DNA of 64,000 nucleotides from Ridgeia piscesae (GCA_025642075.2 JAODUO010000059.1:46001-110000); one strand, 5' to 3'. Counted from the first letter of the stretch, positions 35,930 to 47,932 are shown. The notes: a model not told the origin generated them from the letters alone. Made by a program: numbers and translations.

Positions 35930-37572
35930 TATATGTTGGTTGACCATCGGAATCGATGATGTAAATAGTGCAGCCTTCGTTGATGAGTGCGGGAGTGCCT
36001 CGTCAGTCCAATCCTGGACGCACACACTCTGTGACAGTGGGGGCACTGGAACTGGAAGGAGACTTATGGAGGCGCCTGGCGGAAGTGATCTTTTTTGGCG
36101 GCACTCTTCAAACTTCTAGAAAGCCGTGTTGGTTGCTGCACGCTACCCACCTCTGTTTTTGGGCGATGCGGTCCAGCTCTGCCACAGCGAAGCCCGCATA
36201 CTTCAGGTTTTCCTTGACACAGTAGCGTGGCATGGGATGCGGGAGCTGCCCATGCAAATCATACGGCCCGTCCAGCGAAGCTGGGCCTTTCTAATCATAG
36301 CCTCTAAGCTGACAAGGCCCGCTCTGTCCAAGACTTCAAGGTCAGTCTCTCCGTCCTGCCACCTGATGTCCATGAGTGACCTCTGGACACTTTGGGAGAA
36401 TGGGCTGTTGTGCCTGGAGCAGGCTGGTGCAGGCCGTCTGTTTTGCTGAGACTGATGGTGAGGCCGACCAGTTGAATAACTTCCGCAAATCTGATGACGA
36501 TGGTCTGGAGGTCAGGTTCCGAGTGTGCCATAAGGGCACAGTTATCAGCTAACAGTGCGTCGAGGATCAGTCTCCCGAACGTCTTAGTTTTGGCGTTCAA
36601 TCTGCGTAGGTCAAAAAGAGAGCCATCCAGTCTGTAGCGAAGGTAAACTCCTCTCTCAAGGTCATGTAGAGCATGAGTCAGCACATAGGTGAAGAACAGG
36701 TTGAATAGGACAGGAGCCCTGTAGAGAAGACAAGTCCATCCATGCCGTCATGAAAAAGGCGAATGAGATTGGTGAACGTTCCTGGACAGCCACGTTTAGC
36801 GATTATGATCCAGAGTGTCTTCCTGTTGACAGTGTCGAAGGCCTTCGTCAGGTCTATGAAGACTGCGTAGAGATTCATATGCTGCTCGATGCATTTCTCT
36901 TGGACCATATCGAGGGTGCTGCGGCCTGGTCTGAATCCACACACGGATTCTGGCAGGGACTCCTCCGGGACCGAGCTGATTAGGCTATTGAGGATGACTC
37001 GTGCAAGAATCTTCCCAGCGATGGACAAGAGCGAGATACCTCTGTTGCCACAATCAAATATGCAACCCTTGTTCTTGAACAGGGAGATAACTGTGGCATC
37101 CTTGAAGTCTTGTGGCATGGTTTCTTCTTCCCATATACTGATCAGAATGTCGTAGAAAGAACGTAGAGTTTCTGGACCTGCCGACTTGAAGAGATCAGCT
37201 GAGATCCCATCCATGCCAGCTGCCTTGCCTGAACTTGTCTGGCCGACTGTTTCTTGACCTCATCCAGAGTGGAGGGTAGGCGAAGGTCGACCAGAGTAGG
37301 GTTTTGTGGGATCATGTCCAGCGGTTCTTGGTCAACGGCCGAGGGTCTGTTGAACAAGTTGGAGAACTGTTCCCTCCAGCGGTCGATGATGCTTGTCTTG
37401 CCCTTCAGCGGTGAGCTACCATCAGCAGAGAACCGGGGTGCCGTGGCTGGTTTTGATGGTCCATAAACAGCTTTTACTGAGCTGAAAAACTCCTTGTAGT
37501 TGTTAGAATCAGCAAAGTGTTGGACTTCATCTGCTTTGCGGTTCCACCAGGTTTCCTGCAAGGTGCGTAGTT
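35930..37572 (-). mobile_element. Decayed LINE with C-terminal C2H2 zinc finger
   Basis: Read on the minus strand: WWNRKADEVQ at the 5' end (37561); MDGISADLFKSAGPETL, GFRPGRSTLDM, YAVFIDLTKAFDTVNR and LTISLSKTDGL as RT blocks; LRWTGRMI; then a C-terminal C2H2 finger starting CPHCHRVCASRIGLT at about 35990. The catalytic FADD box is degenerate (LADN). There are several frameshifts and no endonuclease domain, so it is dead and 5'-truncated. Confidence 0.88.
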
Positions 37573-37575
37573 CTC

Positions 37576-38016
37576 ATGATTGTGGAGTTCGTATCTTATT
37601 TAAATGGGAAAATGGATGCCTCTGCCGAGTTCTTTGTTTCTTCTGTGCTAGACTACCCTGTTTTGTCTTATCTGCTATTTTGCATAACTCATGGGATTGC
37701 TGCTGTCCTTATTTGCTGGCTGCTCCTGTTAGCCTTTTTCACCAGTAGCCCCCTGGGTCCTCCACTCTGGCTTGGGAGCACTTCTGCAGCTCTGCTACTC
37801 ATCAGATTATTTGCTTATATTGCATGTTGCCCATGGACTTGTTTCCTGTTCATTCTAATGTATCTTGACCACTGCCTTTTCATTGGCGAGTATGTTACAT
37901 ATTTGGAATTAGCAGCTCCTATGCACAAAGCAGTCAAAGCACTCTATCCAGAATATATGTTATTTGTTAACAAAGTTGAGTTATCACTAATCATAGAAAT
38001 GCTTATCAAATATTGA
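37576..38016 (+). CDS. Unrecognised hydrophobic ORF, 146 codons
   Basis: An uninterrupted ORF starting just beyond the 5' end of the minus-strand LINE. It encodes several hydrophobic segments (LSYLLFCITHGIAAVLICWL; LLLIRLFAYIACC; CFLFILMYLDHCLF) and a polar C-terminus. It could be a small multi-pass membrane protein, an exon, or part of an unknown mobile element. I recognise no family, and there is no clear promoter. Confidence 0.3.
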   Translation: MIVEFVSYLNGKMDASAEFFVSSVLDYPVLSYLLFCITHGIAAVLICWLLLLAFFTSSPLGPPLWLGSTSAALLLIRLFAYIACCPWTCFLFILMYLDHCLFIGEYVTYLELAAPMHKAVKALYPEYMLFVNKVELSLIIEMLIKY

Positions 38017-38156
38017 GCGTATTCTCTACGTAGTTATAGGAAGGTGCAATTCTATCTGAAATAACAAAGAATTTAATGTATATAACATAAATATTTCTGG
38101 AGTTTCATTTTAAATCTCTAAATAAATATATGAATACAAGTACGGGTACGAGTACA

Positions 38157-38590
38157 CACGGGCGTCGATCGGTGGGGGACGGGTGCACGCGTCCCCCCCC
38201 ACTTTTCAGAGTGGGGGACAGCATAGGAATTGTCCCCCCACTTTTCAGTTCAGAAAAATGGCGGGGCATGTAGCCTGACTCACCACTCCTCTCTCTTAAA
38301 AGCCGCTACATATGACTAGTAGCTAGACAATAAACTCGCGATATGAAATTCCGACCACCCATTAGAAAATCGACTAGATAAATGGCTTTGCAGGGCCCGG
38401 CCACAGCGCGCAACTTAATCTTACTTTAGTAAATAATCATCATGCCGGTGTACCGCTTACATTTTTCCGGCGTTATAAACGATCCGATTGACGTTTCTGC
38501 GCATACGCGATAAATATAAAAGCATTAATGTGCAGCGAAAGGACAATGCATTTATGGTATATATATATATATACTAAGGGTTGTTCGTTA

Positions 38591-38663
<73 letters not shown>

Positions 38664-39700
38664 CTCTCTGCAAAGTTATTTGTCGCCAATTAACATGAGG
38701 CAAAAACGCTAGTTTGATAGCAAGCGTAAATCACGTGACTATAGTGCGCCATAATCCGTGACTGTGATTTAAACAAACGTAAGATGTTATTGTATTGAAC
38801 GAACTCTTCACAGTAACCATCACAGGAGAGTTAACGAACAGCTCGTGGCATTTATACCAAAAATGCTTTGTCGTTTCGCTGCACATTGGTCATTTTACAT
38901 TTACCGTGCATGCACAGAAACGTTAATCGGAAAGTTTATAACGATCGGAAAAATGTAAGCGCTGCCGGGCTCTATCAGTTTGCATCATTGTGTTGATATT
39001 AGTAGGTTCTAGCCTTAGAGCATATTATAAATTATGAAATTTGTGTTTCACTTTCACCCATCGCTTGCTTGATGCTTATCGCCTACGAAAGAAGCGGCAG
39101 ATTCCTGCATTTTGTGTAACGTATTCCCATTTGAGTTATGACAAATTTCTTTGCCAAAATGTAGGATTGGGAAGTTCTACACAGCATGGGCGTCGATCAG
39201 TGGGAGACGAGGTAACACGTCCCCCACTTTTCAGCCTGAGGGGGACAGCATAGGAAATGTCCCCCCACTTTTCCAGTTCATAAAAACACATTTACAGGTA
39301 TATAGCGAGACTGATCACTCCCCTGTCTTAAAAACCCTACATCGGCCTAGTAGTAAAATTAATATACGAGTTCAGATATAAGCTTCCGACTACCCAGTGG
39401 AAAATTACTAGATAAATTACTTGATTGGCCGCAACTTGATCTTAGTAAATATTCATCATGCCGGGCTCTGTCAATTTGCACCATTGTGTTGATATATTAA
39501 TAGGCACTAGCAATCAAGCACATTATAGATTTTAAAAAATTGTTTGCCCTGTCACCCCTTGGATTGCAGCCTGGTCGCCCTGGTGGATAATTATATCGCC
39601 TACGGCGGAACCAGCGGATTTCTGCAAGTTGTGTAATTTGATCCCATTTGAGTTGTGACAAATGTGTTTGCCAAATGGTGGGATTGGGAACTCCTTCACA
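38157..39700. repeat. Tandem duplication of the hAT-like left end (copies A and B)
   Basis: Copy A (38157-39183) and copy B (39184-39700) align end to end, from gggcgtcgatc through gtccccccacttttc and catgccggg to gggattggga. Without its insertion, copy A is about 513 bp, close to B. Divergence is substantial. Confidence 0.75.
38449..38962. mobile_element. Foldback MITE inserted in copy A
   Basis: Inverted arms 38454-38558 and 38855-38962 (cgcttacatttttccg, then gtgcagcgaaa) flank a TA microsatellite. It is absent from copy B, where catgccgggctct is uninterrupted. Candidate target duplication tgccgg is at 38443-38448 and 38963-38968. Confidence 0.75.
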
Positions 39701-39931
39701 GCCTCCCCTGTAACCTCTGCATCTTGTCACCACGGACTTATATGCACACAAGTCCGTGTTGTTATTCTGTGAATCAGGCAAGCAGTTATGGGTCCAAAGT
39801 CTACCCTCCAAATTTTCAGGGATTTGGGTGAGACATGGCTCTTCTTCAAATATATGTAGCCAACATCGTCCAGTGGCAATCCCATCAAGATTCGACGGAA
39901 ATCAGGCGCCACTCTCGCCGATATCGAACAA

Positions 39932-40573
39932 ATGATCGATGACGCGGCTAAAACGGAAACTATCGACGAAATATTCATCGTTGGTGGTACTCACGAAACA
40001 ACGAGTGACGTAAGTGCTGCTAACATAAAAGAAAACATCGCGCAACTACTGCGGAAGGCGAAAACCTTGACACCAACCATCACGGTGAGCAGCGTACTGC
40101 CGTCGAAGCGTCGAGCCAATCCAGATCGACGGGCGGACGTCAACATGAAAATGAAGGAAGCGTGCAACGAAGTCGACGTCAAATTCGTCGACAACGACGC
40201 AAATTTCACATTCCGGAACGGGGCTGCTGACGACGCAGCTTTCCAGAGAGACGGGCTGCATCTATCTGAGAGCGGAGTTGGCAGATTGCTGTTGAATATG
40301 TCTCTCCCAGAACAGCCACCGAAACAAAACAAACATCAACAACAACATCGACACGTGTCAAACGCAACGAACCACGACCGATTGCCGAACGCCAGAGTGG
40401 CACCTGACGGTAAGTGGACAGTGGTCAAACGTCGTACTCGTCTGTCGATGGGCAAGTGTGCCAAATGCGGTGAGACGAACCACGTCACTGCCACCTGCAG
40501 ACACCCTGACAAAGTGTTGTGTCGTCAGTGCGGGGAACGAGGACATAAAGAAAAGCATCACTCCCGTGTATAG
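39932..40573 (+). CDS. CR1-like ORF1: SGNH-like esterase segment plus CCHC zinc knuckle
   Basis: 213 codons from the first ATG. The in-frame reading extends upstream to a stop at 39857, so the GDSL block of the esterase is missing or destroyed. Residues 1-130 end in DGLHLSESGVGRLLLN, the D-x2-H block V of SGNH hydrolases. Near the C-terminus, CAKCGETNHVTATC and CRQCGERGHKEKH are zinc-knuckle motifs for RNA binding. Its stop lies just before the ORF2 start at 40577. Confidence 0.8.
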   Translation: MIDDAAKTETIDEIFIVGGTHETTSDVSAANIKENIAQLLRKAKTLTPTITVSSVLPSKRRANPDRRADVNMKMKEACNEVDVKFVDNDANFTFRNGAADDAAFQRDGLHLSESGVGRLLLNMSLPEQPPKQNKHQQQHRHVSNATNHDRLPNARVAPDGKWTVVKRRTRLSMGKCAKCGETNHVTATCRHPDKVLCRQCGERGHKEKHHSRV

Positions 40574-40576
40574 GAA

Positions 40577-43362
40577 ATGGGCCTAAACGATCTGGCCATG
40601 GAACTTTCCCTGAACACACAAACCGAGAACTGTGATTCAACGCGGTTTTGTGTTCCGAATCCAACAGCGGACAAAATACGTAAATGGGATCTACCTTCCC
40701 TAATTAATTTAAATGCCAGATCTTTGAACAGTGAAAAAGTGGACGAATTGCATGTAACTGTAACAACACATGATGTTTCAATTGTATGTGTTAGTGAGAC
40801 ATGGTTTAAAGACTATATGGATTCAAGTAGCCTTACTATGCAAGGGTTTTGCTTGGAGAGAAAAGATAGGGGTCATGGACGAGCCGGTGGTGTAGCCTGC
40901 TACATTAGAAATGATTTAATGTATAAGAGATTGAATGATATGGAGGTTCATGATTTAGAAGTAATGTGGATTAAGGTTATGCCAAAGAAAACGCCTCGAA
41001 AATTCTCATGTATACTGGTAGCATGTTTATATTATACTCCAAAGACGGAGTATTTGAAAATACGTGATCATTTAATCACCAACATTGACACTGTAATGCG
41101 AAAACACCCAGAATGTGGTGTGATCATAACTGGCGATTTCAACCAGTTGCGGGATAACTTTATGAAAACCCACTATAGATTTGTCCAAGTAGTTAATGTT
41201 GTAACACGTGGACAGGCGATATTAGACAAAATATGGACGAATACGGAGGAGGTGTACACCCCGCCTGTTACTATTTCCGAACTGGGGTCATCGGACCATA
41301 ACATGGTTTTGCTTAAACCTAAAGCGAAAAACTCAGTTGATACTGGATGCGTGACACGGTTAACCGTAAGGTGTATGGGGCCAAAAGAAAAAGCCACATT
41401 CAGTATGGCTTTATCAGCCATCAAATGGGAACTCCTATTTAGGCTTGATTCATGTGCAGATCAGTATTCATATTATCAAACGGTTATTTGCAACCTGATG
41501 GAAATATGCTTTCCTACTAAAATTGTTACGAGGCATACGGCTGATAAGCCATGGGTCACAGACTGGTTCAGAGACTTAGTTCGTAAAAGACAGCGAGCTC
41601 ACATGAGTGGTGATTTGAATCAAGCAAAAATATTGCGTAATAAGGTCAACCGAGCCGCTTCGAAACTTAAGTATAATTTTTACCAAACACAAATTGCAGC
41701 AATGCATGAATCGGGATCCCACGATTGGTGGAAGCATATGAAAACAATAATGGGACTTAAAACAAATGGCAAATCATGCATGCAAGGTCTAGCTAACAAA
41801 ACAACGGATGGTGATTGTGGCTTACTGGCCAATACAATGAATGATTTCTTTGTGTCTGTGAGTGACCATTTGCCTCGGTTAAATAAGAGTCACAAGGTGT
41901 TCGACGTTAACGAGGAACTGCCGGATCAGTATGTGATAAGCGTATGTACTACCTTTAAAGCCTTGGAGAGTGTTAAAGCCAACAAGGCTACTGGGCCTGA
42001 CAACATCCCTGCATGGGTGTTAAGAAATTATGCAAATGTTCTCGCCCCTCCATTAACTGCTATTTTTAACAATTCATTAAGAGAAGGTGTACTCCCTATG
42101 GAATGGAAAATGGCCAATGTAATACCGTTGCCAAAAACAAGCCCCCTGTGTCGATTGAAAAAGACATTAGACCAATTTCACTAACTCCAATAGCTGCCAA
42201 GGTGTTTGAATCAATAATAATGAAATGGGTGGATGAAACAATTGAAGGTGAAATTGATGCTAAGCAATTTGGGGGAATTAGCGGAACGTCCACAACAGAC
42301 GTTCTTGTCGAACTGGTTCATATGTGGTATAAGGCGACAGATAAATTGAATTCTTATGTCAGAGTTGTAATGCTAGACTTTAGCAAAGCGTTTGATCTTA
42401 TTAATCATCATTTGTTGCTAGATAAGCTACAGTCGTATGGGTTGCCCGCACATATTTTAAGATGGATGGCAACATTTCTATTAGACAGAACTCAACGAGT
42501 AAAAATAGGAAATGAATATTCCCATTCTGGTCATCCCAATGGGGGAGTACCGCAAGGGACATTGTCTGGACCTAAATGTTTCCTTGTTTATATAAATGAT
42601 TTAAGAACGACTGTTCCATTATATAAGTATGTAGACGACAGTACGTTATTTGAAATATGCGACAGAAATGATGTATCTGTTATACAAGAGTCGGTTGATA
42701 TTGCTGCTAGATGGACAGAACAGAATGACATGAACATTAATTCGGAAAAATCAAAAGAAATAATCATTAGTTTTGCACAAGATGGCAATTTCAGAAGCAC
42801 TATCCCGAATATAAAGATTGATGGGAGGGATATAGCACAAGTTTGCCATGCCAAACTATTAGGTGTGACCATTTCTCAGGATCTGACATGGAACAAACAC
42901 GTGGATAATATTGTGAAAAAGGCTGGTAAACGCTTGTACATGTTATATCAGTTAAAGCGTGCAGGGATTACCCAGAAAGATCTGGTCAGTGTATATGTTA
43001 GTGTGGTGAGACCAGTTCTAGAATATGCATGTCCTGTATGGCACACTAACTTGCCCCAATATTTGTCTGACAATATTGAAGTTATACAAAAAAGGGCACT
43101 AAAATGTATTTTTCCTGGATTGGGTTACGCGGAAATACTTAGACGTGTTAACCTGGATACGTTGAATGTAAGACGGGACAGCATTTGTCAAAAATATTTT
43201 GATAAAATTAAAGTCGGCACACACAGATTAAATTATCTGCTGCCTGACAAAAGACATATCAAATATAATGTTAGACAACAAAATGTGTACCCGTTACCAG
43301 TTACTAGAACGAATAGATTCCGTAACTCCTTTATACCGTGGGCTTTATACAACTGTCAGTAA
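40577..43362 (+). pseudogene. CR1-like ORF2: endonuclease and reverse transcriptase, one frameshift
   Basis: The first frame (40577-42184) carries endonuclease motifs NLNARSLNS, SETWF, TGDFN and SSDHN, then the RT opening KANKATGPDNIPAWVL. The second frame (from 42103 to 43362) carries DIRPISLTPIAAKVFE, LDFSKAFDLINH, the catalytic box KYVDDST at 42625-42642, and LLGVTISQDL. The frame changes at an A5 run at 42133-42137, where one lost A explains the shift. Otherwise the ORF is open, suggesting recent activity. Confidence 0.88.
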
Positions 43363-43596
43363 AAAGGCTATTAATATGGTATGATTTGCGGTATCAAATG
43401 TATTTATATTGTATTTGTATGATGTTTTGATGAGTTAATTGTAACCTATTGTAATGTCAATCCAACTCAGTTGAGTTGCTAATAAAACTTGTGTTATTAT
43501 TATTAACATAACTACTTTAAATTTATTTTAGAATTAGCACCAGACCAACAACGAATTATATTTTATATTTACTAAAATAGTTATATGTATTTCAGG

Positions 43597-43714
<118 letters not shown>

Positions 43715-44734
43715 TGATCCCCGTCCCCCACTTTTAAAACCGGATTGACGCCCCTGCGAGTACATGGCCCGTATATGTCTTGAGTACGAGTACAAGTACG
43801 AGTACTTCAAAAATTAGCTTGAGTATATGAGTATACGAGTACCGAGTACTTCCGCCCCTGTTTACTATGCTGTCTATTAATTCCAGAGGGCATGTTCAGT
43901 TGAACTTCATGACATCATGGTACGCATACATAATATTGTACTTATAAAGATAGCCGTACGGACAGTTATTTGAAAAAAGTTGATAATAACTAGATGGGCA
44001 TGTAGTTAGTAAACAAATTGGCATCTCCAGATTTGTAAAGAGGTATCACTTAACGACTTTAAGTCATTGTGGAATATACCAGTTCGTATAATAGAATTAA
44101 AAATATTCGCCGTAGGCAGGGCAATGCTTTCCGTAGATATATTCAATTGTGATGGCGCCTTTCAAATAAAATGTTCTTCAAATCCTAAGAACTAAACCAA
44201 CTAGAGAGATAACATTGGTGTCAACATTAAGGATGTATGTGCTGCTATTATAGATATGTTATTTATTTATCGTGTCGGACATTCATTTTAGTTTTTTCTT
44301 CAAGATGGCAACTAAAATATGTGGGAAATATGTGCATTTAACCTTAAGTTCATCGACCATCGTACCCGCCATTTTATAAAATGACGGCCGTTAAAAAGAA
44401 TTCTGGCGTTAAATATCGTTCGACTATTAAGATAAGTGATAGCACATATAATACAAATTATTGTATTTTAGATCGTAAAAAGGTGTAGCTGTTGATCATG
44501 TGGCTGCGAGGATGTCACGTGAAAGAAATAGAGGAACCGAGCTTCGTTTTGAATATATGTTCTGTTAGATTATATAAATGCCGAGTTTATTAATAATAAC
44601 ACAAATATAATGTAGAATGTAGTGCAGGTAATCCGTAGAGTTATGACAGCCTTCTGCATGCTATTTCCACCAGAAGAGTGTAGTTGTCATATAATATCCG
44701 AATGGTCATAGTGGCGGACCAGCCTGGCCCTGTG

Positions 44735-46475
44735 ACATCCAATGTACAATGTCCGACTACAAATTGGAACAAATGCGTTCTGTGTCAGGCGGACACACCG
44801 GACGTGCTTCGCTGCGTTGCTTATTCAAAACATGACGCAGTATGTTATGAAACTTTCACTGACAATATCAATGGGTTTCAATAAGGTTGGTTGCTTGCCT
44901 AAGATAATCAACCTATCAAGGTTAGATGATGGTGTAGGCATTGAGGCAATTTTCAGGAAGCTCAAAGACAAATGGCACGACACTTGTAAATTGCAATTCA
45001 ACAAGACAACACTTCAGCGAACAGAGACGAGGAAATCTCACATTGAAGACACTACAGATGTTTCTAAGAAGTTCTCCTGTCAGTCTGTAGAGGAAGCACC
45101 TCCTTCCACCGAAAAATGTTTCTTCTGCCGCATGTCTCCAGTTGGAGAGTCTTTACGCAATGCATCGACATTTCAGGTTGATGTTCGAGTCAGGCAATAC
45201 GCTGTCACACTGCCCTTCTTGCGAAACTAAGTGCTAGGGACATGGTCGCATAAGGGACCAAATAGCGTACCTAATGCCTGATAACGTTGTAAAACAAAGC
45301 ACGCGAAGTGGCTGCATCTGATGAACGTGAAGTAGATTCTGATCTGGGTGGCTGCTTGGAAGATCTCGTTCCTGTATAAGACAATTCCCTCACTCCTGTC
45401 GTACAAGTCGTCATTCTTGATGGGGCTGCAATCGTCAAATGTTTCGACCGGATTTTGCAGATATTTTCTTATTTACAATCCAAGTGTTTCTGTCGTACAT
45501 CACATCACAACTACAGCATGTGAGCAGACTAGTTGGGTGGGATGAACATCTCGCAGATAGCCTGACGGCTGAAGCACGAACAAGGAGAGGGAAATGTATC
45601 CGCCGACGCGTTTCTCTGCATTAATAACAAGATAATTTATTTTTCATTTTTGGCATTTTTAGTGCAGCAACCATTGCCACTGACAAACAAGTCGTCAGCA
45701 CATGTAAAACTGATGTGCTCCATGTACTCATACTCATGAAGTAGCAGATACACGAATCCTATTCCACCTGGAAGATGCTGTGAAACAAGGGTCTGACAAG
45801 ATACCCATTCGCACAGTTGACACGGATGTGGTAATTTTTGCAGTGACATCAGCCCAGCGCCTCAACATCACCGAACTGTGGATTGCATTTGGTGCTCGGA
45901 AGAACTTCCGATATTTACCGGCCCACGAGATGGCCAACGCACTGGGTCTGGACCGTTGTGTTACTTCGCCAATGTGTCATGCCTTCACTGGTTGTGACAC
46001 GGTGTCTTGCTTTGGAAGCAGGGGCAAACGGACTGCATGGGATATGTGGAGTGACTATGACGAAGTCACACCAGCTTTTTGTGCTTTGGCTGCTACCCCG
46101 GAGACCGTAGATAATTGGCTGTGTCCACTAGAACGATGGCTAGATTTGCTGTACGACTGTACTAGTAGCCAGGAATTTGTCAATGGAGCGAGGAAGCAGT
46201 TCACACAAAAAAGTAGAGCTATTGTCCTCCGACACAAGCAGTACTTATCCTGCGCACAAAGCGGGCTGCTCACCAAGCCGGTCCCTGTTGGGCACAGACG
46301 ATGAAATGATAATGACGGCTGGAAATATGCTGGACAACTCTTTCTGAAGCGATACAAGCTTGTCGTAAACTACTGCGCGGTGGCTGCAATAAAGGTTGCG
46401 TAGGACTATCCAAGTGCCTCAAGAGAGGACTTTAATGCACTCCTGTTTGCTACTGTGGTAACTGTGTGTTCGTAG
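44735..46475 (+). pseudogene. Decayed copy of a multi-copy metazoan protein family (HEEADTRILFHL / FTGCDTVS type)
   Basis: Successive frames encode NWNKCVLCQADT, GCLPKIINLSRLDDGVG, DKWHDTCKLQFNK, a C-x2-C segment (CFFCRMSP), ADTRILFHLEDAVKQGSDK, DTDVVIFAVTSAQ, ELWIAFGARKNFRYL, CHAFTGCDTVSCFGSRGK and finally a Cys cluster GGCNKGCVGLSKC. This order matches an uncharacterised family seen in many copies in cnidarian and mollusc genomes. The copy is intronless, with multiple frameshifts and a short insertion at about 45630-45740. Function of the family is unknown to me; the DTDV and GCD motifs are reminiscent of PIN/FEN-type nucleases, which is only inference. Confidence 0.75.
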
Positions 46476-46887
46476 CTAATGTGTGACACAGTAAACATTA
46501 GGACGTGTAGTAACTAGGAACTGTTATATTTTGCATAGGACGTTTTGGTCATGGACAATGTGAAAACACTTATCGTGTGGTATATATACATGTGTTACTT
46601 ATTTTAATCACTTATTCCATTTTATTTCATGACCTATTTATTTATTTTTACTACCTTACTACCCACCTATTTAATATTTTACTTGTACCCCATAATTGCT
46701 TTAGTATTTTAATTATTGTACTTTCTTAATTGTACATCTTTCATCTTTTATGTATACATATGGACTATTTGTGCGAAATAAACATATACTAATAAACTAT
46801 AAACTATATATACTATAAACTAATACGTTTTTGTTTCCCGTTAAAAGCAGGCGCTTTGTTCGTTGTTCACTTTCTTGAAGACTCCCG

Positions 46888-47370
46888 TTAAATAATTTTC
46901 GGAGAGCCGTAGTAGATGTATCGAATCACTTCGCCAAGTGTAGTGGAGAGTCGACGAACATTCTCCGGGGTAAACGTGTATGATTCGTGGTGTAACATGG
47001 TGTGAACGACGTATAAATCGCGCCAGTCGATGACCTTGATCAGTAGGTTGCCCCGGTCCAACCAGTCGGGTGTCGTCAGTCGGTACGGCTCGACGTGCAA
47101 CAGTTCCGCTCGACGTGCAACAGGTCGCATCATGTAGAGTCGGTAAGGGACAGTAGCACTGTTGTAGTCCCAGGAGTACGGCACGTAGTGCTTGAATGAG
47201 TCGTACCACAGGCGAAGGAACGTCGCATTCGGCCTCGCCACGATGATCCCAGCGTTGAACTTTTTCTCGATCTCCCTGCCTAATGTGACGTCAAACTTGC
47301 GCAGGGGATCCATAGAGCGCACAACGATGACGTCGTAGTCGAGGTAGATGCCTCCGTATTCCATGAGTAT
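46888..47370 (-). CDS. DXD glycosyltransferase, C-terminal exon (Gly_transf_sug-like)
   Basis: On the minus strand the acceptor attaacag precedes 160 codons ending TAA. It encodes MEYGGIYLDYDVIVV, with DYD as the DXD nucleotide-sugar and metal site, then FNAGIIVARPNATFLRLWYD and HVEPYRLTTPDW. These are typical of the alpha-1,4-galactosyl/GlcNAc transferase-like families common in molluscs, Golgi type II enzymes. The N-terminal membrane anchor exon was not found upstream on the minus strand within the window, so the gene is partial or a fragment. The frame is intact. Confidence 0.75.
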   Translation of the reverse strand: MLMEYGGIYLDYDVIVVRSMDPLRKFDVTLGREIEKKFNAGIIVARPNATFLRLWYDSFKHYVPYSWDYNSATVPYRLYMMRPVARRAELLHVEPYRLTTPDWLDRGNLLIKVIDWRDLYVVHTMLHHESYTFTPENVRRLSTTLGEVIRYIYYGSPKII

Positions 47371-47388
47371 CTGTTAATATAAAACGTG

Positions 47389-47457
<69 letters not shown>
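47389..47457. repeat. TA microsatellite
   Basis: TA tract just upstream, on the minus strand, of the glycosyltransferase exon acceptor. Confidence 0.95.
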
Positions 47458-47462
<5 letters not shown>

Positions 47463-47932
47463 AGTAAGGAGTGTCGTGATGTTGAACACCAGACTCAACA
47501 GACTGACTATGTGAGAATGTTTATTTGGGTATAATTGACACCTATACGTGGTGTAACAATAAAACTAATATCACACGGAGTGACCGAACCATATAATTAT
47601 ATTGACATAGTACACGAACGCGTAGTATTTCAGTTCTCTCATTCTCAACATCGTTCATCTACATAGACTAATTATAAGGAATAGTTATAAAAACCCATGA
47701 TATATCAAACACACCGTTTACAAAGACTAATACAAATACAACTAATAACAATAACACCAGACAAACTAGTCACATTCACGACATCAGCTCTACAACATAC
47801 CTAGTGGTTCCCTGTTAGACACGCTACAGTAGACCTGTCAACTCTGAACTATAATAGTTGAACGGCCGCTGTCTACGTCGCTGTCCATCTGCGCGGCTCA
47901 GCTGCAGGCCGGCGTTTAAAGTCTGGCCCGAC

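Larger units (their letters stand above)
39800..43506 (+). mobile_element. CR1-like non-LTR retrotransposon, nearly full length
   Basis: Two ORFs in order: ORF1 with SGNH-like segment and CCHC knuckle, and ORF2 with apurinic-type endonuclease and RT. After the stop at 43362 there is a ~140-base 3' region ending aataaaacttgtgttattattatta. ORF1 is damaged at its 5' end and ORF2 has one frameshift. The placement among CR1/L2-like clades rests on the ORF1 esterase and the endonuclease style. Confidence 0.88.

Noticed and set aside
35853..36449. Plus-strand ORFs around 36 kb
   Set aside because: They are shadows of the minus-strand LINE, whose RT and finger motifs read on the other strand.
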